From Chthoniobacteraceae bacterium (GTDB lineage: Bacteria; Verrucomicrobiota; Verrucomicrobiia; Chthoniobacterales; Chthoniobacteraceae), in assembly GCA_028293625.1 (NCBI GenBank), contig JAQGOL010000031.1:62001-126000 (forward strand): a stretch of 64,000 bases of DNA. Reading direction: 5' to 3'. Positions 18,201 to 27,368 of this stretch are shown piece by piece; within the stretch, counting starts at the first letter, position 1; every line of letters begins with the position of its first letter. A program made the translations under genes and the position numbers. Under the pieces are notes generated by a model. The model had not been told where the DNA came from and ran no database searches. It saw nothing but the letters and a program-made list of their open reading frames with translations.

Positions 18201-19904
18201 GCCTGCCGCGATCGATTTTACCGCCACCAATCCCGACGGCACGCTCGACTGGCCGTCATTGTTAAAACCCCATGCCACGACTCTTCCAGTCACCGAGAGT
18301 CGCGCCGGTTGCTCAATCACAAGACGAGGCGATCCTACCACCGTCACGGTAAAACTCTTTGTCGCCGTGTTATTCTGCGCGTCCTTCGCAGTAATGGTCA
18401 CTGTCGTGACTCCAATAGGAAAAAGGGTATCGCTGTTTTGCGAGTAAGTCACCGTCAGCGGCGTGGTGAAATTGTCCATCACTTCTGCGGGCGCATAAGC
18501 CACATTGGCTCCCAGGGAACTTGTCGCCTCGATCGGGCCCACATTGACATGTTCGGAAATAAGAGGAGCCAGCGTATCGACCCCCTCCCCTGTCAGAGTC
18601 AGGTTATAGCCGGCCGTGTCATTGCTGGAAATGTAGAGGCTGGCGGAACGTTTGCCGAAGGTGCTCGGCGTAAAGATGACACGCAATGTCGTCTGCCCGC
18701 CGGCAGGGACGCTGCCCGACATCCCTTCGGTGTCGACACGGAAATCCGGAAAGTAAACGAAATTTCCCGTCTTGGTATAGACGTCGGTAATTTGCAGCGG
18801 CGTGGTGCCGGTGTTTTTAAGGGTGAAAACCTTTGGCTCGCTTGCGATCCGCAGATTCTGGACTCCAAAATCGACCGCCGCACTGTTGGTTGTCAGCGCC
18901 AGACTCTGTGAACCGCCCGCCGCAACTGCCTGCACGTTTTTTAATCCGGCAGGCACGTTGGTCAGAATAGAACCATCGGCTGACCATGTGACAATCCCTC
19001 CATCGTTCCTGAGCGCGACTACATGATAGAGACCCGCTGCGATGCTTTTGATGCCGGCAATCCCCGCGGGCACAGTCATCTCGCCTCTGGCCGTCACGGT
19101 TCCGGTGGTGCGTAACGCCAGGGTAAACTTATTGCCAGCGGCAATGGCACGCACATCGGTCAGACCCAATACATTTGTCTGACCGTATAAACCCGCGCCC
19201 CACGCAACGAGGGTGCCATCGTTTTTGAGCGCCAGAGTATGAGCCCCGCCTGCTGCAATCGCCTTCACTCCTGTCAATCCGGCAGGCACGGTCGTCTGCC
19301 CATCGGAATTCAGCCCCCACGCCACCACAGTACCATCGAGCTTAAGCGCCACAGTATGCCGGCCTCCGGCCGCGATGGCCTGCACGCCTGTAAGCCCGGC
19401 TGGTACCGTCGACTGGCCATAAGCATTGTGTCCCCAGGCAACCACCGTACCATCACTCTTGAGCGCCACTGAATGGGCCTCTCCTGCGCCAATTGCTTGA
19501 ACATCACTTAATCCCTGCGGCACTGCTGTTTGACCATTGGCACTTTCGCCCCAGGCAACCACCGTGCCGTCGTTCCTGAGCGCAAGAGCGTGATAGATTC
19601 CGGAAGCGATCATTTTGACTTCAGTCAATCCGCCGGGCGGTGTCGCGCCGCTATCAGATCCAAATCCCCATACAACCACCGGCCCACCGCCTGGCTGTGG
19701 CGTGCCAATTGGTTGCTCAACAATGAGATGAGGCGATTGAGCAGAAACCGGCAACGGCGATACGGTGCAGAAACTGATGAAAAACAAAAGAAACACTCTT
19801 AAAAGCAAACAGTTGCCGGACACACCACGCAAAAATGAAAAATTCGGGCAAAACATTATATTTATAGAATGAACAAATTTATGAAGATCTAAGTTTCCAG
19901 GCAT
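15219..19904 (-). CDS. giant exported protein with two RCC1-like propellers, HYR and anchor-type domains
   Basis: A 1561-residue protein. The start at 19904 (MPGNLDLHKF) has AAGGA eight bases upstream on the minus strand; a shorter start at 19856 would begin closer to the signal peptide (LLLRVFLLFFISF...PVSAQ). After cleavage there are seven RCC1-like repeats of about 39 residues, a beta domain of the ASPM/SPD-2/Hydin or choice-of-anchor kind (FTLKNTGTTPLQITDV), a HYR-like domain, seven more RCC1-like repeats, a second such beta domain, then HYR modules (FPIGTTTVQVTATDKSGN). The C-terminal about 350 residues are not recognised and look beta-rich. It is probably a surface or secreted adhesion/binding protein. 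No catalytic motif is seen. Confidence 0.85.
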   Translation of the reverse strand: MPGNLDLHKFVHSINIMFCPNFSFLRGVSGNCLLLRVFLLFFISFCTVSPLPVSAQSPHLIVEQPIGTPQPGGGPVVVWGFGSDSGATPPGGLTEVKMIASGIYHALALRNDGTVVAWGESANGQTAVPQGLSDVQAIGAGEAHSVALKSDGTVVAWGHNAYGQSTVPAGLTGVQAIAAGGRHTVALKLDGTVVAWGLNSDGQTTVPAGLTGVKAIAAGGAHTLALKNDGTLVAWGAGLYGQTNVLGLTDVRAIAAGNKFTLALRTTGTVTARGEMTVPAGIAGIKSIAAGLYHVVALRNDGGIVTWSADGSILTNVPAGLKNVQAVAAGGSQSLALTTNSAAVDFGVQNLRIASEPKVFTLKNTGTTPLQITDVYTKTGNFVYFPDFRVDTEGMSGSVPAGGQTTLRVIFTPSTFGKRSASLYISSNDTAGYNLTLTGEGVDTLAPLISEHVNVGPIEATSSLGANVAYAPAEVMDNFTTPLTVTYSQNSDTLFPIGVTTVTITAKDAQNNTATKSFTVTVVGSPRLVIEQPARLSVTGRVVAWGFNNDGQSSVPSGLVAVKSIAAGESFTAALRSDGAVIAWGENQYGQLNVPAGLKEVQAIATGAAHTLTLKSDGTVVAWGSNSSNQATVPNGLIDVQAIAAGANHNLALRNNGTVVEWGTPNPLGYTWMPEGLDHVKAIATAGHSVVLKTNGTVVAWGYSPYGQAIVPSGLKDVQAIAAGGDHTLALKSDGTVVAWGSNLYGQTSVPDGLTGVRAIAAGRNHSLALKNDGTVVAWGYNADGQTDVSNAAIGVQAIAAGFGHSVALVRGTPAVEFSDGSGIVVKTFVLKNNGSVALNLADVTVAGANPGDFKVGVGGLPLVIPADGETALNVTFTPGGKGRRAAILRINSDDPFAPIYAIALSGDGIDATAPIITAHANIGPIEATSAAGAVVTYSAVVATDDSGKAPALAYSKESGSIFPIGLTTVIVSAIDDAENVSTSTFTVAVTDTTAPNLTLPAERRVLAESALGSTVTFTPAATDVADPEPVILSVPASGSRFPIGTTTVQVTATDKSGNVTHGSFKVTVRDEVPPELIVIHPAANGKFAGDGLLFSGQAKDDRAVERVEIVLNGGAPQVVRPFGVSNSFEWTLLIKPEPGSNTAVVTAYDLFGNPSTSVTRTFNFALMRSAFAGNYNGLFKPTEASVRSIDHQGLLGITVLPTGTFTGKVTLCGTVFPISGVFRNDGSARFGKSGTATLELSKKELSIGQLALALDTTPGAERIAGTLSKDGSVVSLLEHADRAIYTAKKNPDAPFINVPVSLLDPRTDKGFYTALFLASDAPNNGVSVFPQGDGWAKVSVSAGGAVRITGKLADGSPVSCSNLLSRANELPLFLLLYSNSGLLTGTLRFDPTREESDANGAGFKWYKRANASDTLYPAGWPEGINLGMVASKFVKPLANSDLNVFGVAGKTAPVINGEVTLSNGLLAAPLSSDLSIALNSKVTVVNTSGDRTGGPKIVINPAVGSVTGSFTHPGGGKAVSLSGVIYQKSHSAGGFFLFFTPKTATSSLGESGSMSIQAEP
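17470..18293 (-). repeat. second set of seven RCC1-like coding repeats
   Basis: A second run of seven units with the same consensus, separated from the first by about 190 residues of other domains. Unit four is altered (TVVEWGTPNPLGYTWMPEGL). The final unit ends AIAAGFGHSVALV and returns to the anchor-type beta domain, just as the first set ends with SQSLAL before the same kind of domain. This suggests duplication of a propeller-plus-anchor module. Confidence 0.8.
18880..19690 (-). repeat. first set of seven RCC1-like coding repeats
   Basis: Seven successive units of about 39 codons with the pattern TVVAWG-x-n-GQ-x-x-VP-x-GL-x-x-V-x-AIAAG-x-x-H-x-x-ALK-x-DG. The last two are degenerate (TVTARGEMTVP and GIVTWSADG). 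DNA of neighbouring units is similar but not identical, so the array is an old expansion. Seven matches the blade number of the eukaryotic RCC1 propeller. Confidence 0.8.
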
Positions 19905-20358
19905 ATAAACAATCCTTCTATGAGGTCGTGAGCCACCGCGGTCGGAAATCAGATCCAAAAAAAGCATGCCGGACCGCCACTTGCCGAGTTTCCACCCTGG
20001 TTCTTAATGGTAAGCGTCAACCGGGCTATCCGTTGTGATGATGAATTGAAAACGACGCCGGATGCCTGAAGCCTATGATTTGACCAGGCCTTTTCGAATA
20101 TCATTCAAATATTAAACTATCCGGGGGTATCTGCTGCTTATTCGCAAGACCGGCGGAGAGTAGCAATCGGCTCTGGCCTGTCAACAATCAACCACGCTTG
20201 TAATCTTTGCTTCCGAAGGGTCGGAATCATGTCGCAGCGGAAATAACAAATGCCGTCATCTTCCATTTGCCCGAACAGGATTGCGCCCTCTTTCAACCCG
20301 CTCTAAAACTCATCGCTTTGCTTCCAGCATTGTCGTTTGCCGTCACAAAATCAGCTCA
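19905..20358. other. intergenic region between divergent genes
   Basis: About 450 bases separate the giant minus-strand gene from the next plus-strand gene. It is relatively AT-rich for this window, especially near 20090-20120 (a run with ATATCATTCAAATATTAAAC), consistent with promoter DNA. I see no open frame with family similarity, no tRNA and no clear terminator hairpin. Confidence 0.4.
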
Positions 20359-20595
20359 ATGAGTTCCAAATCGCCATTTGATTGGGTTGGTTTCGTGGTT
20401 CATTTTTTCTTCGGGGCTCTCGTTGGTGCCGCCGCCGGATTTGGCGCCTGGGCCAAATCACCACATGCCTCCTCAGTTTCCATGACACCGGGCTTTTACT
20501 ACATCGGCTTGGGCGCCCTGATTTGCGGTCTGATTGCCGGTTGGTGGGGAGATCACTTTTGGACGGGCTTCTGTGAGTGGTTCCGCAAGTGGTGA
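20359..20595 (+). CDS. small two-helix membrane protein, hypothetical
   Basis: A 78-residue product starting MSSKSPFDWVGFVVHFFFGA. It has two hydrophobic helices (about residues 9-30 and 46-63) linked by a polar loop, and an aromatic C-terminus (GWWGDHFWTGFCEWFRKW). The frame is open 26 codons further upstream, but ATG 20359 directly precedes the first charged-hydrophobic transition. The Gly/Ala-rich first helix resembles small inner-membrane proteins of unknown function common in Verrucomicrobiota and Planctomycetota. No neighbour on the same strand suggests a role. Confidence 0.6.
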   Translation: MSSKSPFDWVGFVVHFFFGALVGAAAGFGAWAKSPHASSVSMTPGFYYIGLGALICGLIAGWWGDHFWTGFCEWFRKW

Positions 20596-20715
20596 AGTTT
20601 TGATTTCCACAAATGCCGAAGCGGTGAGCTGTTTTAGAAGATTCGCTTTTGCACAATCAGTTCCAATCTTCTCCGTGCTACTGCGGATCCAAACATAGCC
20701 TGACAAGCTCCCCCA

Positions 20716-21132
20716 ATGCGTGAATTTGAATTACAATATCCAGGCGGCCCGCTGATCACACAAGGAGTGCAGGAGCCTGTGATTCTTCAACTTCAGGAGT
20801 CTATCAGTATCAAACGCCGGGATATGCGGACCGGCTGGGTCTGGTATACATTGCCATCATTTCCGGACGCAGGTATCAGCCTGATAATCAGCCTGGGATT
20901 CGTGGACGGCTTTCTTCGTGAAATTTCCATCGCCCACGACGATACAACCCTTTACGGACGCGGCTGGGATGACTGGTCGGAGGAAAAAGAAATTCTGCGC
21001 GCGGAAAATACAGCGAAGTGGTTCAAGAAAAAGGGCTTTGAGTTGGGCACCTTCAGCTGGGGAAGCATTTGGGCTTCCTATGATCCAAAAGGGGGATTTG
21101 GCTCAGGTGGAGTCCGCTATACGGAAACCTGA
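20716..21132 (+). CDS. hypothetical protein
   Basis: A 138-residue soluble protein, not recognised. The start is ATG 20716 (MREFELQYPGGPLITQG). It looks like an alternating beta-strand protein with a central hydrophobic segment (GISLIISLGFVDGFLREISI) and a Trp/Gly-rich end (GTFSWGSIWASYDPKGG). The end of the protein is reminiscent of small immunity-type proteins that sit downstream of nothing else, but I would not assign that role. It is convergent with the response-regulator gene. It has no signal peptide or membrane helix. Confidence 0.6.
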   Translation: MREFELQYPGGPLITQGVQEPVILQLQESISIKRRDMRTGWVWYTLPSFPDAGISLIISLGFVDGFLREISIAHDDTTLYGRGWDDWSEEKEILRAENTAKWFKKKGFELGTFSWGSIWASYDPKGGFGSGGVRYTET

Positions 21133-21241
21133 TGAAGAGATCCAGGTTCAGACTATGCTGTAATAATTGCGCTGTGCGGAAAGTAATCGTGTGCAATCAA
21201 CCCAAGAGAGCGCGCGTATTTTTCGAATCCAGGAGAGAAGA

Positions 21242-21697
21242 CTAAAGCGCGACGTTTAGTGTCTCTTTAAGTTCCTGAATTTGCGCAAGAGCCTTCTGCG
21301 CTTTTGCCAGTTGAGCGGCCAGACTTGTTTGAAGGGAGATAATGCGTTCGCCGATTCGGATTCGGGCGCGCAATTCCTCGTGATCAAAGGGCTTGGTGAT
21401 GTAGTCATCGGCTCCGCCCGAAAGGCCTTTGATTACGCTGTCCCGATGGGTGCGGCTGGTGAGCATCAGGAGGTAGATATGCATACCCCCTTCCCTCACC
21501 CGGCGGCTGACTTCCATGCCGTCCATCGGCGACATTTCCCAGTCAAGAATGGCGAGGCGGGGCGGATCTTCCTTTCGCAATTGTTCCATAGCCTGGACGC
21601 CGTCCGAGACGGCGATAACGTTGTGCCCATCTTTTTCCAGCAGCGTCTTGAGCAGGATGCGCGTTACTCCGTCATCGTCGGCGACGAGAATTTTCAT
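21242..21697 (-). CDS. CheY-like response regulator with coiled-coil tail
   Basis: A 151-residue response regulator. The receiver domain (residues 1-120) has the acidic pocket (VADDDG), phospho-acceptor Asp in LAILDWEMSPMDG, Thr/Ser in MLTSRT and Lys in ITKPFDHEEL. The last 30 residues (SLAAQLAKAQKALAQIQELK) form a heptad-rich helix instead of an output domain. Such single-receiver proteins pass phosphate or bind partners. Its ATG overlaps the stop of the hybrid kinase gene by four bases (ATGA), so the two are translationally coupled, and the kinase Hpt domain is the likely phosphodonor. Confidence 0.93.
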   Translation of the reverse strand: MKILVADDDGVTRILLKTLLEKDGHNVIAVSDGVQAMEQLRKEDPPRLAILDWEMSPMDGMEVSRRVREGGMHIYLLMLTSRTHRDSVIKGLSGGADDYITKPFDHEELRARIRIGERIISLQTSLAAQLAKAQKALAQIQELKETLNVAL

Positions 21698-24600
21698 AAT
21701 GCGACAGACGCGCGCTCCTTGATGTATTTATTAAGCGAAGCGATGACAGCGTCGTATTCAGCTTCAAGCTCGGGCACCAGGAGGCGCACCTCTTCAAGCT
21801 TCTCGGCGCGTGAGATCGATTCAAGTTGCGCGCAGATTTTCCCGAGTTGCTGGGCACCAAAATTTGCGCCCGATCCTTTGATCTTATGCGCGGCGCGCGC
21901 AATCGCGGCACCGTCGGCGGCAGTCAGAATGCTCCCCGCGCTCAGACGGCGGATCTCTTCCAGGCAAGGCGGCACTTCGTTTTGAAAAGAAGCCGTCATG
22001 ACCTGCACAAAATCCGCGGAAAGCTCCTCCAGCTCCTGAAGCGATTCGAGGCGGATCTGCCCGAGCGCCTGCTTGACGGGGAGCACGGCGGCCTCTGGCT
22101 CCTTTGGTTGTTCACCCGCAACGACCACCGAATGTGAATGGACACTTTGGCTGCGGCTGAGCGCCTCCTGGATTGCCTCAAGCCGTGCCGGCTTGCTCAG
22201 ATAATCGTCCATGCCGGCGGCCAGACATTTTTCCCGGTCACCCGTCAGCGAATGCGCCGTCAGGGCGATGATCCACATGTGTGGATTTGGTCCATTGGCA
22301 ACCCGTTGGGACATTTCCCGGACCCGAAGTTGGCGGGTGGCTTCATAGCCGTCCATTTCCGGCATCTGACAATCCATCAGGATGACATCGTATTGGATGC
22401 GTTCAGTTATTTCGAGGACTTCAATGCCGTTATTGACCGCGTAAGCATTGTGGCCAAGACGGTGAAGCTGATGCAAGGCCACTTTCTGATTTGTCACATT
22501 GTCTTCGGCAAGCAGGATTCGCAAGCTGCGCGAGGGCAACGGCTCAGACTTCACTTCCGGGCTGGTAATAGGAATCGCGCTAACCGGCATGGCTATAACA
22601 GGCGGGGGCATGGGAAGAAGCTGAGAGATCTGCTGGAACAAGACGCGGGGCGGATACGGCTCGCGCACGATTGGAAAGGGGCAGGCGCGTGAATCCGAAG
22701 GCTCGCGGGCGGTAAGCAGGATGATTTTGATCTTCGAGTTCGCGTCGATGAGCGCTTCGGCCAGACGCATCGAGTTCATTTGCGCCATTTCGAGCCGAAG
22801 AATGGCGAGGTCGAATGGATAGGGCGGCCGCAGCAGCAATGCCTGAAGCCCACTGTTGGCCGTCAGGATCGTGGCGTTGGTTAACTCAAGGAGGTTTCGC
22901 AGAGCCTTGATATTGACCTCTGATTCGTCCACCAGGAGCACGCTCTTGCCTTTTAAACGCGGTTTTTCCTCGCAGAGCGCCTGTGCAAAATAGACCTCAA
23001 AGCGGAAAGTGGAACCGACCCCGACACGACTCTCAATCTGAATTTCAGGCGCCTTTGCGCCGGGATCAGGCGCGCCCATTTGCTCGACGATCTGTTTGCA
23101 AATGGCCAGACCAAGTCCCGTGCCTCCAAACCGCCGTGTGGTCGATCCATCGGCTTGGGTAAACGGCTTAAAGAGTTTTTTCTGGGTCTCCTCATCAATG
23201 CCGAGTCCGGTGTCCTGAACCGAGAAGCGCAGACAGGTGCCGGCATTGTCACCGGCGACGGTCTGGCCGCTCATTTCCACCCGCAGACAGACTGTTCCTT
23301 CGCTTGTGAATTTAACCGCGTTGCTGAGCAGATTGGTGAGCACTTGGCGCAACCGGCCCGCATCGCCGCGCACAAACCGCGGGACATTGCTTTCGACAGT
23401 ACACAAAAGCTTGAGATGCTTATTGCGGGCGCTTGCGGAGACCAGATCAACCACGCCCTCGACCGCGGAAGGAAGTTCGAAATCGAGCGATTCGAAAGTG
23501 AGCTTGCCTGCTTCACCCTTCGAAAAATCGAGGATGTCGTTGATGAGCGCAAGCAACGAGTCGGCGCTGTTGAGGATGGTGCGGGCGAAATCCCGTTGCT
23601 GATCGTCAAGCGGCGTTTCCTCCAGCAAACCCGCAAGGCCAAGAATGGCGTTCATCGGCGTGCGGATTTCATGGCTCATGTTGGCCAGAAATTCGCTTTT
23701 GAGCTGGGTTGACTGAAGGGCGAGATCGCGCGCCCCTTGAATTTCCGCATTGATCTGACGGCGTTCACCGATATCGCGAAAAGCCACCACAGCGCCCGAA
23801 AGCTCGCCTTCGACAGTCGTGAGCGGCTGACAGCTATATTCCACCGGGAACGCTTTCCAGTCCTTCTTCCAGAACACTTCGCTATCGATATTGCCTTCCT
23901 TTTCTGCCTTCCCCCGGGTCGCAGTCTGCATGATGGGCGATTCTTCAACCGGATACGGGCTGCCATCCTCCCTGGAGTGATGAATAAGCGGATGGATGGC
24001 CGCGCCGAGCAGTTCGCCGGGCTCAAATCCAAGCATTCGGCTCGCGGCCGGATTGATGAATGTGCAGCGGCCTTCGCGATCAATGCCGAAGAATCCATCC
24101 GCGGAGGCATCCATCAGCTGTTTGCGTTCTTCCAAAGCCTTGGCCAATTCGTCGGCATCGCGCTGGAGCTGATTGGCATCCCGGCGCAGAATCCGATAGC
24201 TGAATGTCAGCAGCGCAAGTTGCATCAAGCTGGCGACACTCACCGTGGCAAGCATGGCGCGCCTGGAAACTTCGGCCTCCGCCTGCCGTGTGCCGAGGAT
24301 CTCCTCCTCCTCCTTGTCCATCTCCTTGAGTAAATCGCGCGCCGCGTCGATGGCCGCCAGCCGCGCCGACGGGAGCGCAGGCGGCTTTCCGGGTCCCGCG
24401 CTGTAGTTGGGAGGCTCGGTCCAGCTTTGAGAATAAACCGCCAAGGCTGCAACACGGCGCTCCTGATTGGCGTTTCGCTGAAGCGCGATTTCCAGCCGTT
24501 TGAGCTCAAGGGCAAACTCTTTTTTGGCCTCGTTAAAGCGGGCGCTCCCCTGTTCAGGCCCGCCTGGCGCGTATTGACTTTCCTGAAGGCGCGCGAGGCT

Positions 24601-24828
24601 GCCTTGTGCGCGGGCAATGTCGGCGAGCACTTGAAAGGAACTCTCCACCAAGTGCCTGCTTTCGGTGAGGCTGACAATGCGCCGATAGCATTCCAGATTA
24701 ATCGCCAGCAACGCAACGAGCGTTACCAGGCAACCTATCAGAATGGATTTCCGAGCGAGAAAATGCTGAAGACGTTTGATAGGGAAAAAATTAGGGGTTG
24801 AACTCGCGCACCCGTATCCTTTACGCAA
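21694..24828 (-). CDS. hybrid sensor histidine kinase (CHASE3-like, PAS, HisKA, HATPase, REC, REC, Hpt)
   Basis: A 1044-residue membrane phosphorelay kinase. Helix 1 is at about 29-46, a periplasmic helical sensor at 50-190 and helix 2 at about 193-213. A PAS domain follows at 235-360. The HisKA box [18 protein letters not shown] has the phosphorylated His at 386. The ATPase domain has [17 protein letters not shown]. Two receivers follow: the first is degenerate ([13 protein letters not shown], with LAILRLEM where LILMDxxM is expected), the second is intact ([32 protein letters not shown]). The C-terminus is an Hpt domain ([12 protein letters not shown]). The start is TTG, with no ATG in the first 160 codons. 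The signal sensed is unknown. Confidence 0.92.
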   Translation of the reverse strand: MRKGYGCASSTPNFFPIKRLQHFLARKSILIGCLVTLVALLAINLECYRRIVSLTESRHLVESSFQVLADIARAQGSLARLQESQYAPGGPEQGSARFNEAKKEFALELKRLEIALQRNANQERRVAALAVYSQSWTEPPNYSAGPGKPPALPSARLAAIDAARDLLKEMDKEEEEILGTRQAEAEVSRRAMLATVSVASLMQLALLTFSYRILRRDANQLQRDADELAKALEERKQLMDASADGFFGIDREGRCTFINPAASRMLGFEPGELLGAAIHPLIHHSREDGSPYPVEESPIMQTATRGKAEKEGNIDSEVFWKKDWKAFPVEYSCQPLTTVEGELSGAVVAFRDIGERRQINAEIQGARDLALQSTQLKSEFLANMSHEIRTPMNAILGLAGLLEETPLDDQQRDFARTILNSADSLLALINDILDFSKGEAGKLTFESLDFELPSAVEGVVDLVSASARNKHLKLLCTVESNVPRFVRGDAGRLRQVLTNLLSNAVKFTSEGTVCLRVEMSGQTVAGDNAGTCLRFSVQDTGLGIDEETQKKLFKPFTQADGSTTRRFGGTGLGLAICKQIVEQMGAPDPGAKAPEIQIESRVGVGSTFRFEVYFAQALCEEKPRLKGKSVLLVDESEVNIKALRNLLELTNATILTANSGLQALLLRPPYPFDLAILRLEMAQMNSMRLAEALIDANSKIKIILLTAREPSDSRACPFPIVREPYPPRVLFQQISQLLPMPPPVIAMPVSAIPITSPEVKSEPLPSRSLRILLAEDNVTNQKVALHQLHRLGHNAYAVNNGIEVLEITERIQYDVILMDCQMPEMDGYEATRQLRVREMSQRVANGPNPHMWIIALTAHSLTGDREKCLAAGMDDYLSKPARLEAIQEALSRSQSVHSHSVVVAGEQPKEPEAAVLPVKQALGQIRLESLQELEELSADFVQVMTASFQNEVPPCLEEIRRLSAGSILTAADGAAIARAAHKIKGSGANFGAQQLGKICAQLESISRAEKLEEVRLLVPELEAEYDAVIASLNKYIKERASVAL

Positions 24829-24875
24829 GGACCATTCCAGATGCCAGTCGATACCGGCACCCTGAATCGATGGTT

Positions 24876-26237
24876 TTATGCCAGGTCGGGCGCGGTCTCC
24901 TCCCTCCGAATCTTTCCACTTGGAGTTAAAGGCACGCTTTCAACAATTTTAAACTCCACAGGGACCTTGTACCGGGCCAGCGCCGCACGGCAATGCGCCA
25001 CGAGGGCTGAAAGCTTTGGCGGGTGCGTAAAATCGCGCGGCACAATCTCCGCCACCGGCACAGCGCCCACTCGTGAATGCGTCTTCCCGACGACGCGCGC
25101 CAACCGGACCTCTGGCATCGCGCAAAGCACCGCCTCGATCTCTTCGGGAAAACACTTGAGCCCCGCCACATTGATCACCGAGTGGGAACGTCCTTCCAGA
25201 AAAACGTGCCCATCCAAGTCGATCCGTCCAAGATCTCCTGTGCGAAACCATCCCTTCTCCAAAATCTCATCACGGGTGCGCCACGGGGTAAGATATGCGT
25301 CAAGCATACCGGGGCCGCGCACGAAGATTTCGCCGTCCCGAATATCGACGGAAAAGTCGGGGAGCGGGCGTCCAACCGAAGCCGGTTTTTCTTTTTGAGC
25401 ATCAAGATTGAGCATTGGCAGCCCGGCTTCAATGACGCCAAGTCCTTGGGAGAGTGAAAGTCCAAACCGGGATTCAAATGCCTTGGCTGTCGCTAACGGA
25501 AGGGCCGCGGCGGTCGAAACAGCCAGCCGCAACGAAGGCCACGGGAGTCCGCTGGCATCCCCGGCCAGAAGAGCATGATGAAACGGGGCGCCATAGAGGA
25601 TAGTGCCGCCGTGGATACGTCCGGCGCCAAGGACATCCTCGGCAAGATGCGAGCCGACGATAATCGTCGTAGCGCCATGCAACAGATAAAGCATGATGGA
25701 GACCGCGAAGTGGTGCGCCATCGGCAGTATCCAAACGATCCGGTCGGCCTGCGTGATTCCAAGACCGCGGTTCGCGGCCGTGACCCGCGCAAGCAGGCTT
25801 TCATGCGAGAGCACAATCCCTTTGCTGCGCCCGGTGGTGCCGGAACTGAATCGAATGAACGCCGGATTAAGCGCTTCCAAGGTTTTCTCATCAAAACCAA
25901 GCTCCCCATTTAAGGGGATTTCACGTACCTGGCCCGCCGCATCGACGATGGCGCCAATGCCCGTCTCTTTAATCAGCCGTGCGCGTTCCGGCCTGGCCAG
26001 TTCACTTGCGATCGGCACCAGGCATTTTCCCGCCCGCACGATCGCCAGCGCGAGGACCACATGCGCAATCCCGTTCGGACAGTCCAACCCGATGCGTGCC
26101 GCCTGCGCTGCCGCGATTGAAACCGACGCTGCGTCAGTACGTGTTATCAGCTCCCCGTACGTCAGTTCGATTCCATCGGCAATCAGCGCAACCGCGCCGC
26201 GGTCCGCTTTGGAAAAAATAAGGTCAACTATATTCAT
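24876..26237 (-). CDS. ANL-superfamily acyl-CoA/acyl-acid ligase (AMP-forming)
   Basis: A 453-residue adenylate-forming enzyme that activates a carboxylic acid with ATP, usually as acyl-CoA. Motifs are the P-loop FSSGTTGRSKGIVLSH, the adenine-binding region near SQGLGVIEAG, GWFRTGDLG with the ribose-binding Asp, and the C-terminal PSGKIRREE containing the catalytic Lys. The N-terminal domain is shorter than in long-chain acyl-CoA synthetases (usually 500-560). There is no carrier protein or condensing enzyme beside it. It follows the Gfo/Idh/MocA gene on the same strand with 47 bases between. The substrate cannot be read from the sequence. Confidence 0.88.
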   Translation of the reverse strand: MNIVDLIFSKADRGAVALIADGIELTYGELITRTDAASVSIAAAQAARIGLDCPNGIAHVVLALAIVRAGKCLVPIASELARPERARLIKETGIGAIVDAAGQVREIPLNGELGFDEKTLEALNPAFIRFSSGTTGRSKGIVLSHESLLARVTAANRGLGITQADRIVWILPMAHHFAVSIMLYLLHGATTIIVGSHLAEDVLGAGRIHGGTILYGAPFHHALLAGDASGLPWPSLRLAVSTAAALPLATAKAFESRFGLSLSQGLGVIEAGLPMLNLDAQKEKPASVGRPLPDFSVDIRDGEIFVRGPGMLDAYLTPWRTRDEILEKGWFRTGDLGRIDLDGHVFLEGRSHSVINVAGLKCFPEEIEAVLCAMPEVRLARVVGKTHSRVGAVPVAEIVPRDFTHPPKLSALVAHCRAALARYKVPVEFKIVESVPLTPSGKIRREETAPDLA

Positions 26238-26284
26238 CTCGCTTGCCGGAAACGCCCTGCTTTTTTGATCCGGATACCCTTACT

Positions 26285-27325
26285 TCACGCCGGATGGGAG
26301 TGAGTAACGCTGACTACCTTGCCCGTTAGCACCGATTCCTCTTCGGCTTCGCAGATCTCGATGGAATGCAACGCATCCTCGGCGGTCACGATGGTTGGTC
26401 GCTTGCCAAGCCGGATACATTCAAGAAAATAAGCCAGCTCCCGAACGTAGCCGTCGGGCTCTCCAAGCGTGATGGTTTTGAGCGGAACTCCGCTCTCATA
26501 AACCCGAAGCGCTTCCAGGCCGCGGCTGGAATTAAAATCGACTGTCGCGCGCTCAAAGTTCGCGAAGTAAGACATGCTGAATCCGAATCCAGGCGACATG
26601 GTCCAGCTTCCTTCCGCGTGAACTATAACAGGGGAATCAAAATGGTAGTGCGTTACCACATGATCGATAGCCTGGCTGAATCTGGAGTAACCGCTTGAGT
26701 AGACGCGGTCAGGTTTGCCAAAACAATATTGGATAAAATCCGTATCGTGAATGTGAAGGTCCAGAAGCGCGCCCCCCGATAAAGCGCCGTTATGAAAATG
26801 GGATTGTCCCCAGGCTGGCGGCTCAGCTACTCGCCGGAAACCGGCGCTGAGCACTCGGCCATAACTCCCCTCCTCCACGCGCTCCTTGAGCCAGACAAAT
26901 TCCGGCCAGAATCGCAAACACATGGCAGGCATGAAAAAACCGGCCGCGCCCGCTGCCTCTCGCGCAATCTCAGCGGCAAGTAGCGAAGTCCTGGCGAGCG
27001 GCTTCTCGCAGATGACATGTTTGCCCGCGCGCAATGCGTCGATAACAAGGCTCGGGTGAGTGCTTGTAGGGGCGCAAATATCAATCAGATCAATCTCCGG
27101 ATTTGCGAGCATCTCTTCATAGCTGCGATAAGCCGCGATGCTGCTCATATCAAGCCGCAACGGATCGCCTGTATCGAGATTACCCGCCACCTTGGTGAAG
27201 TCTCCATCAAGATGCCGGCCACTGGGATTGCACAACGCTACGATCCTCGCTTCAGGCACCTGCTTGTATGCCTTGAGATGAGCTGCCGCCATGAACCCGA
27301 GTCCGACAATTCCTACGTTAATCAT
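26285..27325 (-). CDS. Gfo/Idh/MocA family oxidoreductase
   Basis: A 346-residue NAD(P)-dependent sugar or inositol-type dehydrogenase. The N-terminal Rossmann fold is INVGIVGLGFMAAAHLKAY, followed by DLIDICAPTSTHPSLVIDAL and the EKPLA motif (HVICEKPLARTSLLA) with the catalytic Lys. The C-terminal domain includes GALLDLHIHDTDFIQYCFG, with the His-x-x-D typical of this family. There is no signal peptide, in contrast to the Tat-exported relative at 29625. It forms a same-strand run with the ANL ligase downstream and the transglutaminase gene upstream (44 bases). The specific sugar is unknown. Confidence 0.92.
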   Translation of the reverse strand: MINVGIVGLGFMAAAHLKAYKQVPEARIVALCNPSGRHLDGDFTKVAGNLDTGDPLRLDMSSIAAYRSYEEMLANPEIDLIDICAPTSTHPSLVIDALRAGKHVICEKPLARTSLLAAEIAREAAGAAGFFMPAMCLRFWPEFVWLKERVEEGSYGRVLSAGFRRVAEPPAWGQSHFHNGALSGGALLDLHIHDTDFIQYCFGKPDRVYSSGYSRFSQAIDHVVTHYHFDSPVIVHAEGSWTMSPGFGFSMSYFANFERATVDFNSSRGLEALRVYESGVPLKTITLGEPDGYVRELAYFLECIRLGKRPTIVTAEDALHSIEICEAEEESVLTGKVVSVTHSHPA

Positions 27326-27368
27326 AAGTCAGCATCCTGAATCGGGTTTCTCAATGTCGAATGCAGTG

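Noticed and set aside
16381-19802. Plus-strand frames of 60-300 codons opposite the giant RCC1-like gene
   Set aside because: They repeat with the repeats and have no independent motif; typical shadows of repetitive coding DNA.
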